The notes: generated from the letters alone by a model not told the origin. DNA of 64,000 bases from Leptodactylus fallax (GCA_947044405.1 CAMRHE010000054.1:2418001-2482000), one strand, 5' to 3'. Positions 12,500 to 25,803 are shown, counted from the first letter of the stretch. A program made the numbers and translations.

Positions 12500-13060
12500 A
12501 TTAGTTGTTACCAAAGGTGGTCCAAGGAATTACAAACTGATGAACTGGCAACAGGGTTGTAGGTGCCCAACACTCATTGTTGTGCATGGTGTATAAAGGC
12601 TGACCCGTTTAGTTTGATTCCACAAAAGAGAGATTGTAGCACAACTTGCTGAAAAAGTTCATGCTGGCTATGTTACAGTAGAAAGGTGTCAGAACACAAA
12701 ATGCATAATAGGTTTCTGCATAGATGCAAGCCAGTCAGACCAGTGTTAAAAACACCTACAATGGGCAATTTAGCATTGGAACTGCACCATGGAGTAATAA
12801 ATCACACCTTGTTTTACATCATGTTCATGTGCATTACTTTCCTGGGGATGAGAGAGCACCAGGAAAGACTATTAGTAAAAGGCAAGCTGGTGAAGACCGT
12901 GTTCTGCTGGGAAACTTTGGGTCCTGGCATTTAATTGGATGTTACTTTGTCACATACTGCCTACCAAAACACTGTTGCAAGCCAAGTACAACCCTTCATG
13001 GCAACAATTTTCCCTAGTAGCAGGAGCCTGGTTCAGCAGTAAAATGATCCCTTCTACATG
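12500..13060 (+). pseudogene. Tc1/mariner transposase fossil
   Basis: The nucleotide text follows a Tc1-like transposase layout. GATTGTAGCACAACTTGCTG and AAAAAGTTCATGCTGGCTAT lie in the DNA-binding half, and TGCTGGGAAACTTTGGGTCC is followed by TGGATGTTACTTTG in the catalytic half. A decayed CAGCAGTAAAATGATCC lies near 13034, where QQDN would be expected. Every frame is broken and no inverted repeats survive. The hAT-like block at 13065 begins directly after it and may have interrupted it. Assignment is by remembered family resemblance, not alignment. Confidence 0.55.
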
Positions 13061-13064
13061 GTAA

Positions 13065-13560
13065 CAGGGTTGATTTAACTATAGGGCCAACAGTGCACTT
13101 GCACCAGGCCCTATGATAGTGGGGGCCCCCTTGGGACAGCCCTGCATTTAGAGTGCTGTCCACTGGGTGGGTCCGGGATGCCCCAATTTCAACTCATCCA
13201 TGTCCACTGGGTGCAGATGAGTTGAAGATTATTGTGAATCAGGGAGCCATTCACTCCCTGCTTCACCATTCGGCCACTGTCTCTGATCTGGGCTGGACCA
13301 GAGACGGAAGAGAAGAGAGGAAGCGAATGTGGAAAGGTAAGTATTAGTGTGACGGGCCATTATGTTATATGAGGCTACTGCAGAGACTTTTGACTGTGTA
13401 ATGGGTCACTGAGGGGCATTATAATGTTTGGGGTCACTAAGGATACATTATACTATGTGGGCACCACTCAGGGGGCATTATAATTTGAGCGAATCAGGTA
13501 TGTCTAGGTAGTGGTGATATGGGGGGGGGGGCATTTATGAAACCTTTGCATTGGACCCAA
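13065..13560. mobile_element. probable hAT-derived element with degenerate GGGCATTATA repeats
   Basis: The left end CAGGGTTGATTTAACTATAG has the CAG start of hAT termini. The interior has CCCTGCTTCACCATTCGGCC, then imperfect units of the form ACTGAGGGGCATTATAATG (13380-13490), then a poly-G run at 13520-13529. Part of it (13250-13465) is closely paralogous to 17480-17680. I found no convincing right end or 8-bp duplication. Confidence 0.45.
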
Positions 13561-14448
13561 TAATGTGTTAAAACGGTAAAATATGTTTAAGATTTTGGTG
13601 TGCCCAAAATTAAATTGGTTGACTCCAGTGGTTTTCCAATAACTTTTGTAGCAGAAGCTATGCTTGGTGGTGCTGTTATAGCGTACAGTTATAAGAAGCT
13701 ATGTTCTGTTAATGCAGGTACTTTGCTTTTAGTCCCTTTTTAGTAAACCTTGTGTTTTCCCCCAGCAAGATATGGGAATGGTTTTCCCCTTGCTAGCGTC
13801 ATAGTTTTGGCATCATCCCCAAATTCATCAGTGCCACGAATTTGTGATAGATTTTTCTTTAAAAAGCCTGGCTCGCCCATAATATTAAGTTGGAATGATT
13901 TCAGGAGATTATGTAGTACCGTGAAGTAAACCAGAAATAAACTGGGTACTTTTTGTTCCCAGCATATTTATTTTTCATTTGTTTCTGTGTGTTTCAAAAT
14001 AGCCAAAATGTTTATAGAAATGTGTAATATACATATATGTGTACCTATGAGAAATCGCAAAATGGGGGGAGTGGGGTTCAGCATTTTATTCACTGATTCT
14101 GTAGAAGAAAATTATTTAACCTCAGTCTAAATGTTATTGATAGTTAAAAATAAACTTAAGATTTCCAATTTTTTTTATACTCTGAAATTTTATGTCTCAT
14201 TAAATTTCTAAGCAGGGTTTATTTTTCTTTAATAAATTGTTGGAATACAGCAAAAAGGTCAAAATAACATTATTATTTCATATATTCCTTAGAAAATAGC
14301 CTTACTACCTAAAGAAATAGCAGTGTTGCTACAAGAAGTCGTACAAAGTCATGCACGCAAGCCAATATGAGTGTAAATAATGTCAAAATTCTTTCAAGTA
14401 CAATAGTACAAGATAAGTTATAGGAATTATGAATAATATTAACCCTTT

Positions 14449-14710
14449 CCCGCCGTCACAGCCTTTTTTCATTTTTTGATTTTCGTTTTTACTCCCTGCC
14501 TTTTAAAAGCCATAACTTTTTTTTATTTTTTTTTTTGGCCACAGAGTCATATGAAGGCTTAATTTTTGTAGGGTAAATTGTACTTCGTAATGGTACCATT
14601 GAATATTCCATACAATGTACTTTGAAGCTAGAAAAAAAATTCAGAATGAGGTGTAATTAATTAATAGGGCAGCCACACCCAAAAACCAGGAACCCAAAAA
14701 AAAAAAAACT
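14449..14710. mobile_element. one-ended piggyBac-like MITE fragment
   Basis: TTAACCCTTTCCCGCCGTCA at about 14441-14460 shows a TTAA followed by a CCC-type terminus, as in piggyBac elements. It continues with ATGGTACCATTGAATATTCC then ATACAATGTACTTTG, which recurs near 35460-35490. No right end was found. Confidence 0.5.
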
Positions 14711-14734
14711 TTCGGGATTATGGTGTGGGGTGGC

Positions 14735-15530
14735 AGAATGTACAGTAGCCTAACTCCTCTAGTCTTCATTTCAGGTACACTAACAGCTCAGCATTACACT
14801 GAGTGGATCATAGAACCAGTAGTATAGCCATTTCTCCAAAGTGTCTCCAGAGTCGTTTTTCAGCGGGACAACGCCAGACCACATGGTGCTCATGCTAGAG
14901 TGAGCAGCATGAGCATTGTCCTAAACATGATAACCATTGCATGCAGCATCTCTGGTCTTGTCTGCTATTGAACACATCTGGGACGTCTTTGGTCATTTGT
15001 CAAGCATTACAAAGGGAGCTGCCAGCAGCCAATTTTGATGATTTGCATGTTCAAGTGCATTCATTGTGGCATAACATTCTTCAGAAAACCATTAAAGGGG
15101 TTGTCCAGGCTTATGTATTTATTTTTTTAAATATATGATCGATAGGGGGCCGACACCTGGCCCCTGTACTATTAAGCTGTACGGAGCCACCTCTGGCACC
15201 CGTGCTGTAAGCAATACAGGGGTTGGAAGCAGAAAGCACCGTACTGACTTCATTGGGAGCTAGGCTGCAGTGAAGGCCCCAGCCGCTAGACAGTGGATAG
15301 AGATTTCTGCTTCCGGACCTGTATTGTGTACTGGATAGGTGGCAGAAGTGGTGCCATACAGATGATCGGTCTGGGTGTCGGCCTCCTAACGGTCATATAT
15401 TTATGGCCTATCTTAGGATAGGTCATAATAAAAATAAGCCTGGACAACCCCTTTAATAACCTCATTGACCACATGTCAAGGCATTTAAGTTCATGTATTT
15501 TTGTGTATGGTGCTCATAGTTGATACTGAA
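14735..15530 (+). pseudogene. second Tc1/mariner transposase fossil, split by a MITE
   Basis: ATGGTGTGGGGTGGCAGAAT then GTACAGTAGCC and TTTTTCAGCGGGACAACGCC then AGACCACA translate to transposase-like W-x-G-R-M-Y-S and F-Q-R-D-N-A-R-P-H segments, the latter containing the second catalytic Asp. Further on, GAACACATCTGGGACGTCTT gives E-H-I-W-D-V, the usual context of the third acidic residue, though out of frame. The copy resumes after the MITE (15457 onward) with CTCATTGACCACATGTCAAG. It belongs to a different family from the fossil at 12500-13060. Confidence 0.6.
15096..15452. mobile_element. MITE with TTAA target duplication inside Tc1 fossil
   Basis: The ends are perfect complements for 19 bp (AGGGGTTGTCCAGGCTTAT). 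TTAA flanks both sides (15092-15095 and 15453-15456). Removing the element and one TTAA restores continuous host text, AACCATTAATAACCTC. A TTAA duplication points to piggyBac-type mobilisation. It is 357 bp with no coding potential. Confidence 0.85.
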
Positions 15531-17454
15531 TAAATAGAAGTGTTTAGAATATTTTGTTTCCATTTTTTATCATTTGTATATCGTTAACATGTCTATTGAT
15601 CCTGTGATTTCCATAATTCTAAGACTTGGTGTTGCAATTTCAATGTGACCTTTGTGCCAAGCCTATTAAAATTAATGTAGATGAAAAACTGCAACTAAAG
15701 CTTCTAGCAGTACCAACTTATTTGCTTAAAAAAAAAGTTTGTAAGGTTAGAGAAAAAGCCAGCTTTTTTTTTTTAAATTAGTTTATCCGTTTTCTACATA
15801 TAGCCCCACTCTTGCCCATTGGACTGTCAGGTATTACTGGGTGCTTATTTACTTGAATGGGACAGGCTCCAAAAATATGACAGACCTCTTTCCCCTTATT
15901 TCTAACAGCCCATTTAAAATGGCCAAACATTGGATTTGGGCTCAAACTGTGCAAATAACTAACTGTGCAATACATAACCAGCTATGCTTCACTGACACTC
16001 ATGTTTTTCCTCCATGCATGCTCACCTGCCATCCACACTGATAAGTCAGGTGTCCACAGCTGCAGTATTGACATTGTTATGGACAAAACAGTGACTGGAT
16101 TCCACATAAATGCTTTGAATGACCATATATGACTGTAGTGATTCAATAGTTTATTTTCACATATGGAATAAAGAAAACAAAATATACCTACATATTGAAT
16201 ATTTGACCCATTTATAATGTTCAGTATGATATGAAAATATCAATACTATAGCAAATATCATGCCAATGCCTATAGATTAAAGGTGTTATACAAGGGGCAC
16301 AATTAATGACCTATTCTAAGAATAGGTCATTAATTTAAGATTGGTGGGGGACTGATATGGATCCCAAATCTGTCATCTTTTAAAGCGTACCTTCAATTAT
16401 AAAACTTCTTTTCAAAAAATTAAAAGTATGGGTTAATATAAGAAACTTTTGTAATATGTTACTAAAGAAATTTGTTTCCTTCTCTACTTATTAGTCTAAG
16501 GCCCCCTGTAGCGAGCTAAAGAGTGCTGCAGAAAAGACCACGGCAGAAACACATCACGTTTTTTTTCTGCAGAGCTTTTCGCAGAAAGTACAAGGAGTTT
16601 TCCTCTGTGGACTTTCTGTCCCCCTTATACCTATACGGAAACGCCAGTGTTTCCGTAGGTATTACTGACATGCAGCGGTTCTCAAATCGCAGCATTTCCG
16701 CTGTGGGTATTTTTCTGTAATGTGTAGATGGGATTAGCCAGAATCCCATTCACTTTGCAGGAAATGTAAAGCACAACTTTACATCTTCAATAAGTGTTTG
16801 TTTAATTAGCCTTCACCTCACACTCAGAACTCCATGGAGAGGGGAGGAGGAGGCTGTTAATCGATTTATTACCTCATTCTGTGCAGCAGTAGACTCCCCT
16901 GACTCCCAGTGTAGGAAAGTGTAGCAGCTACAGCTTTTTGTAGCCTGTAATAGCGTGGCTCAGCCACTGCACAGTATACATAATCATCTGACTCCGGTGC
17001 CATGAATTATGCTTAAAGCCTAGACAGAATTTTATTTTAATTTTTTTTTTTTTTTTTTTAAATTTCTGCTATTGTTTGGTAGCGGTGTTTGGGAAACCTT
17101 TTTATAGCTTAGATTTGTTACATGGGATGTCAGTCTCTAGATAACGAATGATCGCTTCTTATCCTCAGAGATTTAAACTGGACCGTAAAAAGAATTTCAC
17201 TTTCTACTAAAAATAAAATGGTCCACTCATAAGATTATAATTTATAAACTATGCACACGCTGTTATAATTTACCAAACAAAATGAAATATAGCAACTAAA
17301 TGAAATAAGCATTTCTCAGCCTAAACAAAATGCTACTGTACATGGAAACACATTCTGTAAGTACTGTAGATACAACCTACTTTTTTAATGTCTGTACATG
17401 AATGTGTGCATCTATATGCACATACACAGAGTGATTGATACAAAAGTTGGATAA
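15531..17454. other. no gene recognised; two MITE fragments
   Basis: At 16265-16400 a fragment carries the palindrome AATGACCTATTCTAAGAATA then GGTCATT (16308-16334), typical of the common MITE family. At about 16498-16770 a one-ended fragment begins AAGGCCCCCTGTAGCGAGC and contains CAGAAACACATCACG and TTTCCGTAGGTATTACTGAC. A poly-T tract lies at 17040-17060. Nothing coding was recognised. Confidence 0.45.
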
Positions 17455-17690
17455 ATGATGAAGATATGCTGTCTGCTCCCTGCTTCACCATTCGGCTCTT
17501 GTCTCTGCTCCGGGCTGGACCAGAGACAGAAGAGAGGACAGGGGAATGCGGAAAGGTGAGTATTAGTGTAACGGGCCATTATATTATATGAGGCTACTGC
17601 AGGGACATTTCATGTGTGGTGGACCACTGAGGGGCATTATATTGTTTGGGGCCACTAAGGATGCATTATACTAATAATCTAATAATTAAC
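17455..17690. repeat. partial paralogue of 13250-13465
   Basis: CTCCCTGCTTCACCATTCGG, then GGCTGGACCAGAGAC, then TATTATATGAGGCTACTGCA and GGGGCATTATATTGTTTGGG match 13250-13465 in the same order and orientation, with short indels. It has no left terminus of its own. Confidence 0.65.
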
Positions 17691-18088
17691 TTGCATTTTT
17701 TTTTTTTTGTTCTTCCAATCCACCTCCCAAAAAAAAGTGATCAAAAAGTTTTATATACCTCAAAAACAATCCCCTCACATACCTTACTGCATAGAACTAA
17801 AAATTTTATTATGCAAAAGTGGAAAAAGAAAAAAAAAAAAACTATATAAACTTAGTATCACCGTAATATTAATATCCCAAAGGAAAAAGATAATGTCATT
17901 TATATCTCACAAACATTATATGTACCTCAGAATGGTGCCATCAGAAAGTAAAACTCTTCCTGCAAAAAATAAGCTATAATTCAGCTATGAAAAAACTAAA
18001 TAGAAACAATATGGCTTTTGAAATGTAGACACGAAATAAAACACAGCATCCTGAAGTCCGATATTGGCTGTGCACCTAAGAGGGTTAA
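17691..18088. mobile_element. right half of a piggyBac-like MITE
   Basis: AAACATTATATGTACCTCAG with AATGGTGCCATCAGA matches 24350-24385 of the full-length element at 23468-24531, and the block ends in GAGGGTTAA (about 18079-18087), the expected terminus plus TTAA. A long A/T-rich spacer precedes it. The left half is absent or replaced by the repeat at 17455-17690. Confidence 0.55.
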
Positions 18089-19432
18089 GAATCATATTAA
18101 GCTGTATCATATGTTGTGTGGAAAGGTGACATCTCTTGTTTGAGAAGATGTATGTTCATACTGTGTGTGAATGCACCATCTGCTGGCTAGAATCATTATT
18201 CATCCTTACACGGTCAGAAATGCCAAATATATGTCCAAGCAAATCTATGCCTCATAATCTATGTAAGTATACTAGCAACACATGTACTCCTCTCTTGGAG
18301 CAAACATCCTTTGCTTTATGTAGCCCTAACTTTGCCATTATATCAACACAAGCTTCCCTTACTTCTAATGGCACTGAAGGTCTCAGCATGAGACCTTCAT
18401 GGCTGTCCATGACGTATTCCTATCAGTGTGCCAGCAGGATTGTTCATGCAATTCCCGGTCACTATGCTGAGTAATAGTCAACCCATATGTTGATCATATG
18501 TTTTTACAGAAGTCCTTAATGGGTTTTATTTGCATCAATGTAAAAACACAGTGCTACAGATTCATAGATGTACAGATAGTCATGCTCAGAGACAGCTGTC
18601 ACATAGAGAAGGCAGTTGTTATATTTTTTGTTTTTTTTTAATTACCATATCTGCTCTCTTAATTTCTGTATACCCAACAACATTAAGTGAGTTCTATGCA
18701 TATAATAGGGACAGTTCCACTGCCTGTACTTGTGTCTGCGCCCAAATAAGTGCCGTCACAACTGTGAATTGTCAGCACTGCTGGGCCTATTGTCACAACT
18801 ATTACATCATCAGGGCTGTTTATCCCTGGAATTGGAGTTATCATAACAGGAAATATGTAGTGTAAAAAAAAAATTAGTAATCATGTCCCTTGGAAAGGTT
18901 TTTTCTGACCTTCTGGGGAATTAAATTAAAGCACAAAATGAGAAGAAGAAAAAAAAAAAAAAAAGCAAAACTAAAAACAGTTAAAATCAATTTTTAAACA
19001 ATTAAAAAAAATAATTGATTAAGTCATCTAATTGTGTCTGACAGGTCCTGGCAGAGATGCAGTTCCACTAACTAGGTCATGTCATATATAAAAACAAATG
19101 GTAGACACTAGTCTGCAAAACTATAAATTCGATTTGTAGGTGATTTAAATATGAATTGTTTAAACTTGAAAAATTCATTGTTTTTCTCTCTATATAAAAA
19201 TCATCTTTTTCAAATAGCCTGGGTTTTAAAGCCCAAAACATGTGCCGTATATAGAGTTAAAGATGTGTTTATACATCGAACAATAACCCCTAACCTGATC
19301 AGCAGGTAAAATAACAAAATATTTACCAGTTGAATTGGTGCCAAAGCCTCCTACTGTACTTTTACTTACAACATGCCCGATGTAGCATACCATGCTGATC
19401 TTACCATTTGCGACCAATATAACTTGTTTCAA
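18089..19432. other. no gene recognised
   Basis: An open frame of 112 codons at 18136-18474 shows no domain, composition or splice context that I recognise and is probably chance. Poly-A tracts lie near 18868 and 18948-18964. No repeat ends were supported. Confidence 0.4.
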
Positions 19433-19495
19433 ATGTAAAGCACCATGGAATTAATGGTGCTATATAAATAAACAACAATAATAATAATATCTGAT
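19433..19495 (+). mobile_element. very short LINE 3' tail
   Basis: AAATGTAAAGCACCATGGAA then TTAATGGTGCTATATAAATA and a CAACAATAATAATAAT run is the same 3' tail that ends the LINE at 28612-31250 (31191-31250). It is therefore an extremely 5'-truncated insertion of that LINE family, about 60 bp long. Confidence 0.8.
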
Positions 19496-20219
19496 ATAAA
19501 AGTCACAGCAAGGCTGAGTTTTTGGTGTATTGTAGTGAAATGACTGAATGAAGTCTCATAAGTGATGTAGATAAATGTAGAAAAATGTAATGGATTCAGG
19601 AAATGCTTTCTACCTCTCTACTTATTTCCTCTACTCTACATATTACTTGCAATGGTTGGGTGAGATTGGTATATTAGATATGTCTTTTTAGTCATTAATT
19701 TTCTGACTACTGATCCTTTCTATTGGTTCAGAACAGAATCAGTGTTATGACACAAGACGGTAAGATGAAGTAGTTGTTTATATTGCTTAATAGAGAGACA
19801 TGTCATTCTGGACCCTCTGTAACTGCTCTGCTGAGCACAGAACTGAGAGCAGTTCACAGACATGAGGTGTAGCACATCTTCTAGATTTGATAAATTACCC
19901 TATTAGTACAGTTCACTAACTTGGCACAGAGAGGAAGTCTTATGTGTCCAATCCAAACATTATTCATGTTAACCTCACCACACATTCTTAATACTGAAAA
20001 ATGCTCTTGATCTGAGGTCGGTCATGTTTTCTGAAATCACTAACAAATGGCTTTCTTCTCTTTTTCCAAATGGTACATGATTTATCAGTATATTTTCCCA
20101 GCTGACTTGAAATATATATTTTTAACTACTCAGCATTGTCTTTTCTTTAATTTGAGTTTAGACGTATTTGTTCAGCCCCTTCCAACATACTTCTTGTGGC
20201 AACACAAATATGCCTCCAA
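19496..20219. other. no gene recognised
   Basis: I see no exon, RNA gene or clear repeat terminus. The last part may contain the worn left end of the Tc1 fossil that follows. Confidence 0.4.
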
Positions 20220-21262
<1,043 letters not shown>

Positions 21263-21344
21263 TATATGTTCTTTCTATAATTTTGTCAGGTTCCTCTAGG
21301 TATATCAATTTCCTCCAACTCTCTGAAAGCAAACTGGTATGCTA

Positions 21345-21824
21345 TGTTAGAAGGAGACAGGCAGGGTGCTGGAGTCCTGATATATCAGCCCCAGGTTTCT
21401 GACCTATGTATGGTCCAGGGCGGGTCTTGAGTAGGCCTCAGCCCAGGGGGTCCTGGGCTCATTACTGGGCCATAAAAGGCTGCAGAGCTTGCACTTCAGG
21501 GCAGATCCTGGGAGCAAGAGGAGGTTCCTGGGTCTGTACTGACACACAGAGTTTGGTGAGACTATATTGCGCTATTTTTGTTTATCCATGTGGTTGGTAG
21601 TAAGCCACACGTAAAGTTAGTGCTCAGACGAGCAGGGTTTTTTTTCACATTCTTTTGCCTGACGTTTAGGCTGTATTTTATTTTGCTTATTTTGTGCCTG
21701 AAGTGAAGGTTTATTTATTTTTTTGCTGTTTTTTCTAGATAAACCTGTTTGCACCAGATTTTGTGTCCCTGTCTCTGACTGGTTGGGTCCACACCATTGC
21801 TGCTACCGAGCTACCTACCCCACA
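21345..21824 (+). mobile_element. solo LTR of a retrovirus-like retrotransposon
   Basis: The block starts TGTTAGAAGGAGACAGG and ends ACCTACCCCACA (TG...CA). It is flanked by a 4-bp direct repeat GCTA (21341-21344 and 21825-21828). A TATA-like ATAAAAGGCTGCAGAGC sits at about 21472. TG/CA ends, a 4-bp duplication and 480 bp length fit an LTR left by recombination between two LTRs. No gag, pol or env and no second LTR are present. Gypsy or ERV class cannot be decided from the LTR alone. Confidence 0.72.
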
Positions 21825-21828
21825 GCTA

Positions 21829-23463
21829 TTTGGCTTTTTTAAATTTGGACCTAATGTGTGTCTGAAATGTATACTATGAGTTTCACTGGAGACTGGGACT
21901 GTTGAGTGATGACAATCTCTGGGCTGCTCTGCTGAATATGTTGATCCTATAAAAGCAACAGGAAATAAATAAACCATACAGACTTTGCTAATTAATATAG
22001 TTGACAACTGAAAATGGAAGGCCGATTAGACGGGCCAGTTAATGGCAATAAGTGTTCCTAGGAACACTTGTTTCCTGTAATTGGACTAACAAATTGTGCT
22101 ACAGTAGTGCTACAGTAGTGTTGAGTCTTAGTCTATATCAGCAGGTCTAATAAGGCCTTGAAGCATTGAACTTAAATGGCAAATACTTAAGAATGATGAT
22201 GCATTCTTTATATTGAAAAGTGAAATGTATTGAAATTGAAACATTCTTATTTACTGGCACATCCTTCTTCAGGTATTTTGCCAGTCTGCTATATATTACA
22301 TTTTAAGGCTCTATTATGAGCAGAATCTTTAGCTCTAGATTTGATTCTAATAAATGCAATTTGTTATAAAAAGTATGCAATATATTGTATTGAATTTAAC
22401 AAAAGTCATTTTCTGATGACACATTTTGCTTTACCCAATGTTTTTATGTTAGACTTTTATATTAAGAATTTTGATGTTTTTTGTTTTAAAATTTTCCTTG
22501 TCATTTTCTAACAAAAAAAAAAAAAATCCTAAAATCCTGGGTTTTTTTTTCACTGTGGCCACTAAGGCTATAACAGTCCGACCACTCCTGTCCTGTAAGA
22601 GAGATGGCTTTATAGCAGTCACCTAATTACCAGCACAGGCAGGATTACAATGGCAGGTATCATCTGTATTTGACATATATCAGTAAAATAAGAACTACCA
22701 TTTACAGTAGGAGATTGGCATAGTTTATCTAATCCCCTTCACTGCACAAGGACTTCTACACAGGTCACAGAGCATGTCAAGAAAACTCCACTATAGACCT
22801 CAATGAACATCTTCAGGCTTTGTTTCTATGGTTCATGTGAACCGGCAATATAGGCAAGATGCCTGCCCCCATAAACATTTACAGCAGAAAACAAAAAATC
22901 TAAGATCAAAAAGTTAGCAGAACAGGAAAAAAAAATATTTATCACTATCTGGTTTTAATTAGTAAAAAAAAAATAAAAAAATCTAGACAATATTTAACGA
23001 GATATTCAGATTTTACATTATAGTGCTTCTTTAAGATACTGTAATATCTATTTATTACTAGGAGATAACCCCATTGCTGGTGGAGGATGCGCCTCATATA
23101 TGACTAGACACACCTTTCTTTGGACCATGTGTCTACAGGGAAGTTTACACCACCTCTTAGCTGGCATATATTTCCAGCATTATTTACATCAGATTTCTGG
23201 CGTAAATGATAATAAATCTGGTGTAGCCAATGGCGCTACCCTCGCCATGCCCCTTTTTTCGTAATAGTGGCGAGAATGTCACAAAAACAAAAGTTGATAT
23301 TTTTTAATGCAAAATCCCAATTTGAGTAAAAAAATTGTTACTTTTCATGCCTTGTGTAGCAGAAAACTGGCATACAGGGCATAATCAATCTGTCCCACTA
23401 TGTTGTTAAATATGCTTAAATGCACTGGATTTTGCTGAATGTAACGACCTCACTGCATTCACC
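21829..23463. other. no gene recognised
   Basis: AT-rich DNA. A perfect 20-bp palindrome, AAGTGTTCCTAGGAACACTT, at about 22051-22070 sits in a stretch that looks like a MITE remnant (22020-22105). Homopolymers occur at 22513-22525 and 22541-22549. The rest is not recognised. Confidence 0.4.
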
Positions 23464-23467
23464 TTAA

Positions 23468-24531
23468 CCCCTTCCCACTCCATGCCATACTATTACGTCG
23501 CGCTGTGCATGTACTTAATGCTTGGCGCCAAAATAGTACAGCACTGTAATGCCGTGGGCACAGGAGCTGTGGCATTACTTTTGACACTTGGCTGTATTAT
23601 ACAGCCGAGACCTGGGAAGAGCCACTGGAGTCTATAGTGAGCCTATATGCGATGTTCTGCAGTACTATTTATTGCAGTACATTGCACTGGGGATCAGAGA
23701 TCCCAGGTTCAAGTACCCTTGTGGGACAGGTAAAAATTAAAAAAAAAAAAAAAAAAAGTTAAAAATAAAAATAAACAAATAATAAAAAGTTCATAAAACC
23801 CAACTTTACATTTAAAAAAACGCAACATAAACAAAAAAAATTAACAAACATGTTAGGTATCTTACTGTGTGTATCCACTATCCCCACTATCCAAAAATAG
23901 CGTTATTTATCCCGTATAGTGAATGACATAAAAAAAAAAAAATAAATACCGCAATGCGCAAAATAACATATTTTGGTCACCTCGCTTTCCCAAAAAAATA
24001 GCAATAAAAAGTGATCTAAAAGTCATACATACCAAACATTGGTACCAACTTGTCCCGCAAATAAAAAGCCCTGACATATCTCAACAAAACAGTAAAAAAG
24101 TTATAGGCGTCATAATACGGTGACCCCTAGGAAAATCTTTCATTTTCAAAAAGTGATGTTTTATTTGTAAAAGCAATAAAACATGATAAAACCAAAATAA
24201 ATATGGTATTGTCGTAATCAGAAAGACCTGCCAGACAAAACTGCCATGCCATTTTTAATGCAGAGTGAACACCATAAAAACAAAATGCAAAAAATTATGA
24301 TAAATTGTGGGTTTTTTCACACAGACAAAAACATTACCAAAAGCTAATCAAAACATTATATGTACCTCAAAATGGTGCAAAATGATAGTACGACTTATCA
24401 CACAAAGAATAAGCCCTCACTTAACTATGTTGACAGAAAAATAAAAAAGTTATAAATTTTGGAAGGCAAGGAAGGAAAATATGAAAAAAGTTACCGAGTA
24501 TTAAAACCCAAACTACTGTGTCCTTAAAGGG
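23468..24531. mobile_element. piggyBac-like non-autonomous element (1064 bp)
   Basis: Flanked by TTAA on both sides (23464-23467 and 24532-24535). The left end is CCCCTTCCCACTCC and the right end is the complement of CCCTTTAAGGAC. TTAA duplication plus CCC-type ends suggests piggyBac mobilisation. The interior is A-rich with many poly-A runs and holds no transposase. Partial relatives occur at 17691-18088 and perhaps 14449-14710 and 35350-35540. Confidence 0.7.
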
Positions 24532-24535
24532 TTAA

Positions 24536-25226
24536 TAAAGCTAGCCTATATAATAAAGACATGCATGTTCCTCAGCTTGATTTTGCTCTCTTATCAATCC
24601 CCCTGTTGCCAACAAAACACAACATATATGGAATTCTGTTGGCATTATTAATGCCATTCCCACCTTTCAGTCAGGCATTGGATTCACTCCAGATGGCGAC
24701 TCTGGTTTACTTATGACTGAACTTATTTGCAGAATGAGTTAGAGGATATGACCACAATTTATAGACTATGGCACTATACTTTAAGCCTTAGCCTTTAAAT
24801 AAAGTACATGTAGTCTGATCCTGTAGCCATACTCTCTTCCTTGTGTCCTCCACCCGAGGCTAACATACATTCATAGATTAGCAACAAGTAAGCAATAGGT
24901 TGTGTAACTGCTGGATCGACCTGCGCAGGGTTTGTAATATGGAACCATGGAGACGCACAAGTTTGCAAAAGAGATTTTTGATCAAGACAATTTCCAAAGT
25001 TTTTATATTTTCTACATTCATTAGAAAAATAAAATTGGTTGCACATGTGTGTACATAGCATTGTATAAAATGTTATATTTTTGAGAAAAATGTTTGTACA
25101 GGAAACATTTGTCTCATAGATGGTCACAGAAACAATTTCCATTTTCCTGACAGAAGTGATCATAAAAGAAAGAAATAAGATTTGGAATTCAGTAATGTGA
25201 AACACCGCAAATGGAAAAAAAAACAT
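24536..25226. other. no gene recognised
   Basis: A 148-codon minus-strand open frame (24795-25241) shows no family resemblance and runs into the neighbouring MITE, so I treat it as chance. Confidence 0.4.
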
Positions 25227-25229
25227 TAA

Positions 25230-25803
25230 GGGGGCGTTCACACTACCGTTGGTGACCGTCAGTAGTGTCCGTTGCTACTGTCCATTACAAGATTTTAGCA
25301 TCGGACACTAGCTGAACCGTCAGAAATCCGTTAAAATTTCCATTCATTTCAATGGGTTTTTATACTTGTGTCCGTTTACACCCAATCCGTCAGAAGTCTG
25401 TTTTTTTTCGTGGACAAAAAAATCCTACATGAAGGACTTTTTTGTCCGTTTGGAAAAACGGATTCTTGATGGACAGTGTCTGTTATTTTTTTTAACATTG
25501 AAGTCTATGGGTAACGGACTTATAACGAACAGTAACTGATAGCCATCAGTTATTGTCTGTTATTTTATGTCCGGTTTTTTTCTGCGCATGCTCAGAAAGC
25601 AGAAAAAAAAAGGCAGTGTTAAACAACGGACACTAACTGATGCTAATGTGTCCGTTTTTTTAAACTGATTAATTGGATCAGTTAATAAAAAACGGACACA
25701 TTAACATCAGTTTGTGTCCGTTAATGTCTGTTATGATAGGTGTCCTTTTTTTTTGTTAACGGACAACTTCATAACGGAAGCCAACGGTAGTGTGAACCCT
25801 GCC
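25230..25803. mobile_element. Harbinger-like MITE with TAA target duplication
   Basis: The left end GGGGGCGTTCACACTACCGT mirrors the right end ACGGTAGTGTGAACCCTGCC. TAA flanks both sides (25227-25229 and 25804-25806). A 3-bp TWA-type duplication fits PIF/Harbinger. The interior is full of GTCCGTT/AACGGAC words in both orientations, giving many alternative hairpins. Its right end is only about 100 bp from the splice acceptor of the MCPH1-like exon. Confidence 0.8.
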
